DNA of 64,000 nt from Paenibacillus sp. 37. GTDB lineage: Bacteria; Bacillota; Bacilli; Paenibacillales; Paenibacillaceae. The notes beneath the pieces are model-generated. The model ran no database searches. It was not told where the DNA came from and saw nothing but the letters and a program-made list of their open reading frames with translations. The translations under genes and the position numbers were made by a program. Below are positions 1 to 7,786 of this stretch, piece by piece (positions within the stretch are counted from its first letter, which is position 1; the number at the start of each line of letters is the position of its first letter). The stretch spans positions 310,001 to 374,000 of the forward strand of contig NZ_CP043762.1 in assembly GCF_008386395.1 (NCBI RefSeq), written 5' to 3'.

Positions 1-1
1 T

Positions 2-205
2 GAGCATTACGCTATTAACATTCACCCTGACTATAATATCGCTGTTATGGAGCGCGTTAGCTTTGTTGGAGTAAAGTACCTCACGACTTACGGAGAAATC
101 TTCGATCAAAAGGTCGGTGACATTAGTTTCACCCATAACATCCGCGAAATGATCGCGGTTGAATTACTCCAAAAGCTTATTCCCCAGGAGGCAACTTCAT
201 CGTAA
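2..205 (+). CDS. C-terminal end of an unknown protein (5' truncated by the window)
   Basis: An open frame enters from the left edge and reads 67 codons to a TAA at 203-205. The residues include a stretch reading VGVKYLTTYGEIFDQ. I recognise no family. Base composition is more GC-rich than most of the window and is shared with the next small ORFs, so the piece may belong to a mobile or phage-derived segment lying mostly to the left. Only the tail is visible, so no function is offered. Confidence 0.45.
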   Translation, partial: EHYAINIHPDYNIAVMERVSFVGVKYLTTYGEIFDQKVGDISFTHNIREMIAVELLQKLIPQEATSS

Positions 206-323
206 CGCACTTGTCGTCCGGAAAGCAGCTAGTTATTCTATCGGGAGCATTTCGGGGGATTCTCGGATTGAATCCGCGTACAACCGAAGGAGTCTGATTT
301 ATTATCGGAGGAGGAAAGTATAA

Positions 324-455
324 ATGATTGCAACTACAAATATGCCAACTACGCGTAACAACTGGGAATATAACAATTCATATAACCGTAACTTTAACCA
401 TATGCTCATATTCGTTTACTGTCTTGTACTTATCGTGAAGGAATTGATCGCCTAA
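324..455 (+). CDS. Small protein, 43 aa, possible membrane segment
   Basis: ATG at 324 is preceded by a strong ribosome site, GGAGGAGG at about 307-314. The product is 43 residues: a polar N-terminal half rich in Asn and Arg, then a hydrophobic stretch (MLIFVYCLVLIV, about residues 27-38) that could be a single membrane helix. Its TAA overlaps the ATG of the next gene as TAATG, implying translational coupling. The family is not recognised. The strong ribosome site and the coupling are the reasons to believe it. Confidence 0.5.
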   Translation: MIATTNMPTTRNNWEYNNSYNRNFNHMLIFVYCLVLIVKELIA

Positions 456-814
456 TGACAGCGAAAGTTGAACTCGAACTAGCTTCGATGGTACTTGGCC
501 CATTTGATGAGGATCACCAGTACGTATTGTATGAAGGCTATGTATTGAATGGCCGCCACATTTTCATTATGGATTCTGGCGACCTTTGGTTGCGCCAGGT
601 ACACAAGGCTCCGAACATGGATCACCTTTATATCGACGGAGACTCCAGCGGGCTAATTATTGCCAATGAAGTAGAAGGCATGGACGTCCGCTTACTTATA
701 GAAACGATTATCACGGAATTGATGCAGATAAACGGTCTCCAGTTCCTTCTCGATATCATGCTATGGACGAAGGATCGTAGCGACCTGAACCTCAAGCTCG
801 AACACCTTCGATGA
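455..814 (+). CDS. Hypothetical protein, 119 aa
   Basis: Starts at the ATG in the TAATG overlap with the 43-aa ORF upstream, so it is probably translated by reinitiation; no separate strong ribosome site is seen. The product is acidic, soluble and mixed alpha/beta, with no signal peptide, Cys pairs or catalytic motif that I recognise. The C-terminal third (LLIETIITELMQINGLQFLLDIM) looks like amphipathic helix. Together with the preceding small ORF and the gene tail at the left edge it forms a short run of genes with higher GC than the DNA after 1020. Confidence 0.6.
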   Translation: MTAKVELELASMVLGPFDEDHQYVLYEGYVLNGRHIFIMDSGDLWLRQVHKAPNMDHLYIDGDSSGLIIANEVEGMDVRLLIETIITELMQINGLQFLLDIMLWTKDRSDLNLKLEHLR

Positions 815-887
815 ACCTAACAGCCCGAGAACGATGACGTACGCCATGGAAACGTAATGTACTGAGTTAGTGGGGCTGAACGCTGAC

Positions 888-1019
888 ATGGATCCCTATG
901 CAGTTCGTAGTTTATCCGGACTTTACCGCGCCAACGGTTGGTCCGGTGCTTATAACGCGATTGAGAGGCAGCCTGTTAATCCGGAACAGGCACCGTTTGT
1001 ACGTTTAATATTCCTATAA
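888..1019 (+). CDS. Possible small ORF, 43 aa
   Basis: ATG at 888 reads 43 codons to TAA at 1017. A GTG six codons upstream at 870 is an alternative start. The ribosome site is weak (TGGGG). The ORF keeps the higher GC of the upstream genes and stops exactly where the DNA becomes AT-rich. Low confidence. Confidence 0.2.
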   Translation: MDPYAVRSLSGLYRANGWSGAYNAIERQPVNPEQAPFVRLIFL

Positions 1020-1393
1020 ATAACAACGTTAGTTCCTGTTTATTTTTTTGCAAAAAATTATATACTCATGTCCCCAAATCAGAAAAAGTGTCCTACCCAT
1101 ATATAGGGGGATTCTTAAAAATACCCTAGACTCTAATCGGTCGGCATTAACAAAGCTACGAAAATTTTTCGGAAAATGTGTTATAAGAGATTGGGAGTCG
1201 TTTAGTACGAGCATATCCGTGGTTGACGTGAGCGGAGGTAATGTCATTGAATGAAGTAAATTCAATATGCTGTCTCAACTCGTATATGTATATTTTCATT
1301 CTGTAATCCTACGTTCTTCCTCATGATAACCACAAGGGTGTGGTATTCTCTCAAGCATACATATCCCGTTTGGAGGTTTTACGATTTTATATT
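1020..1393. other. Non-coding stretch
   Basis: AT-rich DNA between the small ORFs and the HD-GYP gene. Two overlapping open frames occur on opposite strands (1029-1265 and 1048-1254), but neither has a ribosome site or recognisable residues. I see no gene here. Confidence 0.4.
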
Positions 1394-1430
1394 AAAATGC
1401 TCACAAGTTATACACTTGCGAGCATTTTTT
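1394..1430. terminator. Bidirectional terminator-like hairpin at the end of the HD-GYP gene
   Basis: AAAATGCTC at 1394-1402 pairs with GAGCATTTT at 1420-1428, extended inward by CAAGT/ACTTG, with T-runs on both strands. The stop codon of the leftward HD-GYP gene (1408-1410) lies inside the stem-loop. Confidence 0.75.
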
Positions 1431-2415
1431 CGTGTTGTTCCATAACTCTGAAAAGGCTTGGATCTTCTTCAAGACATTGAATGAAAATCTCAACGATATA
1501 GGGATCAAATTGATGACCAGCGTTATTTCGAAGTTGCTCTATAGCGTAGTTTACATCTAAGGCAGGCCTATAGGACCGACTGGTTGTCATTGCATCGAAA
1601 GCATCGCATATGGAAACAATCCTTGCGGGCAGAGGAATCTCATATCCGGACAACCCTCTCGGATAGCCCCTTCCGTCCATTCGTTCATGATGATAGAGAA
1701 CGATCTCACTAACACCTATAGTTCGGAGCTCTTCAATCTCATTAATAATCTGAAATCCATATTCGGGATGCTTACGAATAACAGCAAATTCAGATTCAGT
1801 AAGCTTTTCTGTTTTAGAAAGGATGTTCTCAGGGACTCCTACCTTTCCGATATCATGAAGAAGCGCACCAATCTCTAAATAATAACTTTCACTTTCATTA
1901 AGCCGTAATTTTTCAGAAAGTGCCTTTGCGTATCGGCTGACATTTGTTGAATGAGAAGCTGTATAAGGATCTCGAGCATAAACCAGTTTAGAAAGAGCGC
2001 TAATTGTATCTTTAAAGAGTGTGCTCATATTCTCATTTTTTCGGATCAGTTCATGATTCATCGCATTAATTTGATGATTTTGAAGTTTTAATGTTGCTGT
2101 CAATTGGTTAAATCCATTTTCCAAAATACTAAATTCATCCCCTTTAGGATGAGCTCTATCTACAGAATTTCTGACTGAAGCTGTATCAAATTTTTTAATG
2201 ACCTGTAATAGCGGCTTCATAATAGGTCCTGCAACCATATAATTTACGCTGGAGATTAAAATAAAGCATGCAGTATACTTTAGGATCTCATAAGATAAAA
2301 TCTCAACTGTAAACCGATCATTACCTACAATATACCCGCTGAAAAGGTTCACTGACATTAGAAGTGTCGTTGCCATAATGCTAAAAAGAGTAGCCATTTT
2401 GATCCTCACAGCCAT
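1408..2415 (-). CDS. HD-GYP domain protein, probable cyclic-di-GMP phosphodiesterase, membrane-bound
   Basis: 335 residues from the ATG at 2415, chosen because GGGAGG lies at 2425-2430; a GTG further upstream at 2448 sits inside a terminator hairpin and is unlikely. Two hydrophobic segments (about 8-28 and 45-63) are followed by a HAMP-like linker to about 115, then a coiled stretch and the HD-GYP domain from about 145. The metal site is visible: HDIGK at 187-191 and HHERMDGRGYP at 242-252, the family signature. HD-GYP enzymes hydrolyse c-di-GMP, usually to GMP or pGpG; here the input would be sensed at the membrane. The protein has no separate receiver domain, and the extracellular loop between the two helices is short. 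It is a single-gene unit on the left-reading strand, with its own promoter and a leader terminator (separate entries). Confidence 0.88.
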   Translation of the reverse strand: MAVRIKMATLFSIMATTLLMSVNLFSGYIVGNDRFTVEILSYEILKYTACFILISSVNYMVAGPIMKPLLQVIKKFDTASVRNSVDRAHPKGDEFSILENGFNQLTATLKLQNHQINAMNHELIRKNENMSTLFKDTISALSKLVYARDPYTASHSTNVSRYAKALSEKLRLNESESYYLEIGALLHDIGKVGVPENILSKTEKLTESEFAVIRKHPEYGFQIINEIEELRTIGVSEIVLYHHERMDGRGYPRGLSGYEIPLPARIVSICDAFDAMTTSRSYRPALDVNYAIEQLRNNAGHQFDPYIVEIFIQCLEEDPSLFRVMEQHEKMLASV

Positions 2416-2435
2416 CTGAATTTCCCTCCCAAAAC

Positions 2436-2482
2436 AAAAAAAGCCCACAGCAATCCCTTTGGATTACCGTGGTGCTTCCACG
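2436..2482 (-). promoter_or_regulatory. Leader attenuator of the HD-GYP gene (alternative hairpins)
   Basis: On the minus strand the leader folds in two exclusive ways. A terminator pairs CCACGGTAATCC (2472-2461) with GGATTGCTGTGG (2456-2445), with two G-U pairs and a run of seven Ts at 2442-2436. A smaller hairpin, CGTGG-AAGCA-CCACG (2482-2468), uses the same CCACG and would prevent the terminator. The ribosome site of the gene follows directly. The trigger is unknown; no known riboswitch aptamer is recognised. A similar arrangement occurs on the plus strand at 2691-2754. Confidence 0.6.
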
Positions 2483-2502
2483 TTTGATATTTTATTATCT
2501 AT

Positions 2503-2530
2503 ATTATACCAGAATATAGTTCGTAATCAA
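2503..2530 (-). promoter_or_regulatory. SigA-type promoter for the HD-GYP gene
   Basis: Minus strand: -35 TTGATT (2530-2525), a 16-bp spacer, and an extended -10 TGGTATAAT ending in TATAAT (2508-2503). Transcription would begin near 2496, giving a short leader that contains the attenuator. Confidence 0.6.
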
Positions 2531-2600
2531 AATAAAAGATTTCCCCAAAAGCACCCTGAATTAAGCTGACAACTCTCGAGATAGTGGAGGCTTTCTTTGT

Positions 2601-2681
2601 ATGAGGAAAAGGACCTACCTATTCGTTGAAAAAATAACTCTATTCATTCTAGTACGATTCAAGTATACTATGGTTAATTGA
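2601..2681 (+). CDS. Possible 26-aa hydrophobic peptide
   Basis: ATG at 2601 follows GTGGAGG (about 2584-2590, spacing about 10) and reads 26 codons to TAA: basic N-terminus, hydrophobic centre (ITLFILV), basic tail. It lies just upstream of the plus-strand leader terminator. It could be a real micropeptide or a chance frame. Low confidence. Confidence 0.15.
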   Translation: MRKRTYLFVEKITLFILVRFKYTMVN

Positions 2682-2690
2682 ATACACGGT

Positions 2691-2754
2691 TCTGGAAGCA
2701 CCAGAGGTTTAGCCGATCGAGAATTCTCGATTGACGTGCCTTTGGTGTTTTTTT
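2691..2754 (+). terminator. Plus-strand leader-type terminator with competing hairpin
   Basis: CACCAGAGG (2699-2707) pairs with CCTTTGGTG (2739-2747, one G-U pair), followed by seven Ts (2748-2754). The arm contains a perfect palindrome, ATCGAGAATTCTCGAT (2716-2731). A competing 5-bp hairpin, TCTGG-AAGCA-CCAGA (2691-2705), shares the CACCAG strand. The segment GGAAGCACC is identical to that in the HD-GYP leader. It could be an attenuator for the gene at 3040 or a terminator of a short transcript. Confidence 0.55.
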
Positions 2755-3039
2755 GTTGTTTGTATGAGGTACTCTATACGTTCGCCCTTGGAATTGTTGT
2801 TGTGGTAGTCAAATAATCAAACAATAAAGACGATTTCAAACTTGTCTGATTGTAGATGAAAAATGTACAACTGGTACTCCTTAAGAACCACCTACAGGAA
2901 CGGCATTCAATTTATTCCTTATTAACCTAAAGAGAACATTTGAGACATAACTTTGAACATTTCGAACAAATATACTTTAATAGTCCTATATGGATTGGTA
3001 TATTAGTCATGTCCCTAATAGTTCTTTAGGATTACGTCA
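2755..3039. other. Intergenic stretch before the 140-aa gene
   Basis: AT-rich and without an ORF of note. If transcription passes the terminator at 2691-2754, this is the rest of the leader of the next gene. Confidence 0.35.
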
Positions 3040-3462
3040 ATGAGAGGTGCATGCAAGATGTATATGTCCAACGATTCATATTTAGAAAGAGAAAATCCAC
3101 TAGTGCGAAAAAATAACGAAAATCTCTATGATCAAATTAAGCTCTGCATTATTTCCGATTATTTCCCAAGAACACTTTCCAAGCTCCCTAGTGGCACGAT
3201 GGAATTCTTTGTGAGAGATGGAGAACTCGCAATTAACTATCACACTACAAAAATTGGACTCAGGGGTCCCAAGCAGGGATTAGCAGGCGAGGGGATGAAC
3301 CGTAGCAAACTGCTAACATTGTTATTACTTTTAGAGGATCAAATCACTGGACATCCAGCAATTGATTATGGAAGCATCACAATTACATACGAACTCCTTG
3401 AAAATGGTGAAGTAGATGGAGAAATCGAGTTCAAAACACAAGTAAACCACCGGCGACGCTAA
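3040..3462 (+). CDS. Hypothetical protein, 140 aa
   Basis: Open from ATG 3040. A second in-frame ATG at 3058 has GAGAGG ten bases before it and is an equally good start (134 residues). The protein is soluble with no signal peptide. The middle (GTMEFFVRDGELAINYHTTK, about residues 53-72) and the end (GSITITYELLENGEVDGEIEF) look like beta strands around a helix. I do not recognise the family. It converges on the LytTR regulator gene and overlaps it by four bases at the stops. It may be controlled by the leader at 2691-2754. Confidence 0.6.
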   Translation: MRGACKMYMSNDSYLERENPLVRKNNENLYDQIKLCIISDYFPRTLSKLPSGTMEFFVRDGELAINYHTTKIGLRGPKQGLAGEGMNRSKLLTLLLLLEDQITGHPAIDYGSITITYELLENGEVDGEIEFKTQVNHRRR

Positions 3463-4235
3463 GTACTTTGTGTACGAAATTTCAAGAATAGATCACTAGC
3501 ATCCATATAGTTTTTTTTAGTTAAAGGGACTTTTTCAGAAGTATAGTCTAATGAAACGTTATAATTTTTTGTAAACATACCATCAGGTTGTATAGCCGTG
3601 ATATACAGTATGTTAATGAGATAGCTTCTGTGCGAATATACTAAGTTTGGCGAACACATTTCCTTAATCTCTTTAAGGTGTGTACTCGTCTCAACAGTTG
3701 TTCCATCTTTGAGGTGAACAATGTATCTATTACGATACTGTTTATCCTTCTCAACAAAGATGATCTGATTCTCTGCGACAGTTACATCACGGTAATTCTG
3801 CTTTAATACAACCCAGTTTATAGCTTCTGCTACTTCAGCATCAATTAGCTTTTTTGCATATATCAGTTCTTTAGCTTTGTTAATCGCTCTCTTAAATCGA
3901 TTTTCGTTCACGGGCTTTGTTATATAATCAACGGATTCAAACTCAAATCCGGCTAATAGATGTTTAGGACTGATAGAGCCTGTAACGAAAATGATTTGCG
4001 GATGAACACCCGATTGCAATACTTCTTTAAAGGCAGTTATACCGTCCATTTTTTTTAGTCCTATATCTAACAAGATAATATCCGGTTTATGTAATTTGGT
4101 TTCCTCTATTAAACGTATCCCGGATGATACACAGGAGACGACGAATAAATCCATTTCCTCTAAGTACTTTCTCAACAAAGACACTTGATGTATGTCGTCT
4201 TCTGCAATTATTACCTTATATCTTTGTTGTTCCAC
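3459..4235 (-). CDS. LytTR-family response regulator
   Basis: 258 residues from GTG 4235, with AGGAGGT at 4249-4243. The N-terminal receiver domain (about 6-125) has the acidic pair at 12-14 (EDD), the phosphoacceptor Asp57 in LLDIGL, Thr near 86 and Lys108 in TKPV. The C-terminal part (about 145-250) is a LytTR DNA-binding domain, recognisable from VEKDKQYRNRYIVHLKDG and SHRSYLIN. Such proteins bind imperfect direct repeats upstream of target genes, often for cell-envelope, quorum-sensing or virulence functions. No histidine kinase gene is adjacent, so its partner must be elsewhere. Single-gene unit, convergent with the 140-aa gene. Confidence 0.85.
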   Translation of the reverse strand: MEQQRYKVIIAEDDIHQVSLLRKYLEEMDLFVVSCVSSGIRLIEETKLHKPDIILLDIGLKKMDGITAFKEVLQSGVHPQIIFVTGSISPKHLLAGFEFESVDYITKPVNENRFKRAINKAKELIYAKKLIDAEVAEAINWVVLKQNYRDVTVAENQIIFVEKDKQYRNRYIVHLKDGTTVETSTHLKEIKEMCSPNLVYSHRSYLINILYITAIQPDGMFTKNYNVSLDYTSEKVPLTKKNYMDASDLFLKFRTQST

Positions 4236-4886
4236 AAACTAACCTCCTATGCTGAATTACCTGACTAGCTTTAGATTACTGCATAACTCTACTCATGATT
4301 ACCTTCAACGAATAGCATCTGTACTTCTTAAGAACCAAATCTGATTTTAGTAAGACGATGTTTGAAAAATTGTTTAGATATCTAAGGATCAAGTTTTTTG
4401 TTGAACCGATATTTTACATTTGGCTAGAGATTTAAAAATGCTTCGGAACCACACGGTCACCATTGAAATTGAAGGTAATACCTTTCTTAGTCACAAGAGA
4501 ATAATACCTTTTACTCAAGTTCATTTGTGTCGTATTGTGTCGAAGACTGTACAATAAATAGTGGGTATACTTAAAACTTCATCAAACAACGAATAAAGAT
4601 AATGATTAAATTATCTATTTTGATTTATTTCCATTTAAAATAGAAAGAAAGTAAAAGAGATCATTATTCTGCTGCTCATCCTTACAAGAATATTATAAAA
4701 ATAACCATTTCCTTCCTAGAACAAGGTAATGGTTATTTTGGATTTTCACCCACTATGTTGTGATATCAGTAAAAATCACACCATGATAAGCTTCAATACG
4801 GACGTGTTCATTTCTACATAATCTTTGTGACTCTTCAAAGGAAAAAAGACTGTCAAATTGGCTTTGTATTATAACAAACAAAGCCT
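4236..4886. other. Intergenic stretch with a terminator hairpin
   Basis: About 650 bp, AT-rich, no convincing gene. It contains the hairpin at 4699-4741 (separate entry) and presumably the LytTR gene promoter near 4260-4330. Confidence 0.4.
4699..4741 (-). terminator. Terminator-like hairpin downstream of the AAA ATPase gene
   Basis: ATAACCATT-CCTT pairs with AAGG-AATGGTTAT across a short loop. The T-rich tail (ATTTTTATAAT) is on the minus strand, fitting the leftward gene ending at 4887. Confidence 0.6.
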
Positions 4887-6203
4887 TCAATCGTCATCCT
4901 GCAACCCTGCCTCTATAAAAGAACGCACAATATTTATTGGATTGGTTTCTTCATATAAGAATTCAGATTGACCGCCTACTAAAATAGCGCGCAAGTACAC
5001 GTTTCGCATATCATTGTTTGTCTGAATACCACTTAATTTAATATATCTTTTGTTCTCATTAACTGTAGTAAACCAAACATTCTGTGGGGAGAGCTTTTCT
5101 AGAACTCTCAAGTTATGAGAAGTAAATATAAGTTGACCTTTACTATGATTTTGGAATATTTCGATAAGTTCACCAAGCAGGTATTCAAAAACTCCTTCAT
5201 CAAACTTATCTATGACAACAATTGTTGAAGGATTGTGAAAAGCAGATATAAGAGAAGTAGTTACAGCGAATAACTTTAGATTTCCAGCCGATTCAACTTT
5301 TAATGGTAAAATTTTATCCTCTTTAATTGAAATAAATTCTGCTCGGACTCCTTCTTCTCCATTAGTTAAGGTTGTGGTTCCCATATTTTTAAGCTGTACT
5401 TTCAATCCTGGAATAATCGCGCTCAGGACAACATTGTTTCTTTCAATGACATTTGCGAGATTTTTGTAATGTTCTTTAGATAAGGACACGGGATGATTAA
5501 TATCATAGGTGCTGTTTTCCATTGATTTTGAACTTAAATCATGAAATAAATAAGATGGGAACATGCCTTCTTGCAAGTTCTTTATTACTAATAGATTTTT
5601 AGAAAGATGATCCCTTAAGGCTCGATAAATTACTAACTCCGGACCATCAAAAAGTTTATCGGCTTGGCTTGTGACTATTTTACCAAAAAATAATGAACCT
5701 TCTACTTGATCAGATAGTAACTTCATACCCTTTAGAAGAATCTCGTCTTCTTGTTTTGGTTTACGGCTTAATTCAATTGGTTTTCTTTCATCATTTTCGT
5801 AATGGAACATTTTACGGTACGATTTTTCCTTAGTGCTCACACTCTCCATTTGAACAACCATTTTATCTTCTCTATACTCCAAACTAACTTTGTATTTAGC
5901 TTTGAACCAGTTTGTATCTTGTTGTAGCAAAAATTCAAATTCCAGAGAGAGTTTTTTTTCACCCTCATAAATTAACCGTTGATTCTTACCTGGAAGTTTC
6001 TGACCATTAAGTAAGTTCTTTAAAATTGACAATGCCTCAACTACAGCAGTTTTCCCTGAACCATTTTGACCATAAAAACCTACTACTTGTGCATCCAAAA
6101 TATTATCTTTGTTAAAATCTAAATCAACTTTACCGTAACGAACATTTTTTATGTTTTGCATCTCTATGGATAAAATTTTTACTTCACAATTCAAATTTAA
6201 CAC
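4887..6203 (-). CDS. AAA ATPase of the OLD/RecF-like (AAA_15/21) type
   Basis: 438 residues from GTG 6203, preferred because AAGGAAG lies six bases upstream; a TTG at 6278 would add 25 residues. The Walker A GQNGSGKT sits near residues 45-52, right after a typical N-terminal strand pair (VKILSIEMQNIKNV). Near the C-terminus come a D-loop/Walker B segment (STIVVIDKFDEGVFEYLL) and LIFTSHNLRVLEKL, an H-loop-like segment. This is the ABC-ATPase fold of SMC/OLD proteins. There is no TOPRIM or nuclease domain in the chain, and no obvious nuclease partner beside it. Stand-alone ATPases of this kind are common in defence islands, but this one has no neighbours that prove that role. Confidence 0.75.
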   Translation of the reverse strand: MLNLNCEVKILSIEMQNIKNVRYGKVDLDFNKDNILDAQVVGFYGQNGSGKTAVVEALSILKNLLNGQKLPGKNQRLIYEGEKKLSLEFEFLLQQDTNWFKAKYKVSLEYREDKMVVQMESVSTKEKSYRKMFHYENDERKPIELSRKPKQEDEILLKGMKLLSDQVEGSLFFGKIVTSQADKLFDGPELVIYRALRDHLSKNLLVIKNLQEGMFPSYLFHDLSSKSMENSTYDINHPVSLSKEHYKNLANVIERNNVVLSAIIPGLKVQLKNMGTTTLTNGEEGVRAEFISIKEDKILPLKVESAGNLKLFAVTTSLISAFHNPSTIVVIDKFDEGVFEYLLGELIEIFQNHSKGQLIFTSHNLRVLEKLSPQNVWFTTVNENKRYIKLSGIQTNNDMRNVYLRAILVGGQSEFLYEETNPINIVRSFIEAGLQDDD

Positions 6204-6677
6204 ACCACACTTCCTTAACTTCCTTAACTTCTTATACATATAATATCGCTTATCGAGAATCAAATACATTGTTTTCAATAGGAATTATGGAATAACTCAA
6301 TTACAAAAAGATTATTTTTTGGTTTAGTTGTAGTTTTATATTTAAAATATTTGAAATATCAATTTTCATCACAGGTAAAGATCGAAATGGTTTAGAGGAT
6401 AAATTTTAGGTTGTCGAAATAAAACAAAATACTAAATTTTGAGAGACTTTTCATGCTGCATGTAGAAATTAGTATAAGACGGACCCATGATTTTTTCTTT
6501 TAGGATGTTTTGATGTGAGGAGATTTTGTAATTTCTATTGCATAAGCAGAGCCCAAAAAATGTTGATTTCAAGTACACCACTGCGAATTTTTATATCTTG
6601 AGACCTAGATAAACATATTCCAAATTACCTAATTATGTTATAATCCTTTACGGTACAAATTTACTAAGGAGGATGAA
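6204..6677. promoter_or_regulatory. Divergent intergenic region with the promoter for the nuclease gene
   Basis: About 470 bp. An extended -10 TGTTATAAT lies at 6636-6644, 33 bases before the nuclease ATG; the -35 is poor. GGAGG at about 6667-6671 is the ribosome site. Next to the ATPase start, AACTTCCTT is repeated in tandem at about 6209-6226. No gene was seen. Confidence 0.45.
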
Positions 6678-7682
6678 ATGGGAAGAATAATTTTATACAT
6701 TATTGTTATAGCATTCATAATTGCTGTAATCACTAAGTTTTTCTATCTTCTTGTCGCTGGTGCTCTAGGATACTGGGCATATAAGCAATTTAAAAAGAGT
6801 CAAGCCAAGGGAACTAAGCAAACACTGACTTATGTCTTAGGAGCGTTTGCAGGAGTGTTTCTAATCCTCTTTTTAGGATCTTTTTCTTCCGAAACAGCAA
6901 ACAAGACAGAGCCGATCGCTGTGGTTGATACTAAAGAGGACAGCTCATCTAATACTGAGACAAAAAGCAAAGTTTTAGAGACATCCCAGAGCTCAGATTC
7001 CAAAGGAAAACAAACTCAAGGTACCCAAAATAATCATAATAGGCTTCCTGCTAATTTAGTTGAAGTAACGGACGGCGACACGTTAAAAGTTACGGTAGAA
7101 GGCAAAGAAGAAAAAGTTCGTTTACTGCTTATTGATACACCGGAATCCGTTCATCCAGAGAAGGAAGAGCAGCCTTTTGCTAAAGACGCATCCAACTTTG
7201 TAAAGAAGCAGGTTGCCAAAGGTAATATGGAACTTGAATTAGATGTTTCGGAACGCGATAAATACGGGAGATTGTTAGCATATGTATGGATAGATAATAA
7301 AATGCTAAATGAGCAACTACTCGAATATGGGTTAGCTCGTGTTGCTTACATAGATCCACCGAATACGAAATATGTAGATCAATTTGAAGAAATCCAGAAA
7401 CAAGCACGTGTACAAGCGAAGGGGATATGGAGTATAGAAAACTATGTCCAAGACAGTGGCTTTGTTGAACCTAAGCCTGCGATTGAAGAGCCGGTTGTTG
7501 TCACGCAAACACCAAGTGTTGAAAAGAACAACGAAGTTAAAAATGAACCAATTGTAACGAATGTTTACTATAAAAACTGTGATGCTGTCAGAGCCGCAGG
7601 AGCTGACCCGATTTATGAAGGGGAGCCTGGGTACAGTCGTAAACTTGATCGTGATGGAGACGGTATTGGTTGTGAAAGATAA
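6678..7682 (+). CDS. Membrane-anchored staphylococcal-type nuclease with C-terminal Excalibur domain
   Basis: 334 residues. Two hydrophobic segments (about 4-32 and 51-69) anchor the N-terminus; a Ser/Thr/Lys-rich linker follows (70-122). The SNase domain spans about 125-255. By comparison with staphylococcal nuclease, the catalytic residues are present: Arg148 and Glu156 (in VRLLLIDTPES) and Arg193 (in SERDKYGR), with DGDT at 132-135. A second linker leads to a C-terminal Excalibur calcium-binding motif (YYKNCDAVRAAG ... DRDGDGIGCER, 297-334). The family hydrolyses DNA and RNA with Ca2+. The layout suggests a nuclease held at the outer face of the membrane or in the wall, for nutrient scavenging or processing of incoming DNA. 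AAGGAGG ribosome site. Confidence 0.9.
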   Translation: MGRIILYIIVIAFIIAVITKFFYLLVAGALGYWAYKQFKKSQAKGTKQTLTYVLGAFAGVFLILFLGSFSSETANKTEPIAVVDTKEDSSSNTETKSKVLETSQSSDSKGKQTQGTQNNHNRLPANLVEVTDGDTLKVTVEGKEEKVRLLLIDTPESVHPEKEEQPFAKDASNFVKKQVAKGNMELELDVSERDKYGRLLAYVWIDNKMLNEQLLEYGLARVAYIDPPNTKYVDQFEEIQKQARVQAKGIWSIENYVQDSGFVEPKPAIEEPVVVTQTPSVEKNNEVKNEPIVTNVYYKNCDAVRAAGADPIYEGEPGYSRKLDRDGDGIGCER

Positions 7683-7786
7683 GTAGTCAACTATCTCAAT
7701 AATGGATCAGATACATTCAAGCGGATAATTTTATCTGGCTTAAGTATCTTTATCAGTTTTTGAAACTTTTGAAGGGTTGTGTAGAA

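Noticed and set aside
1029..1265. Overlapping ORFs on both strands in the AT-rich gap
   Set aside because: No ribosome site, no family features, and each shadows the other.
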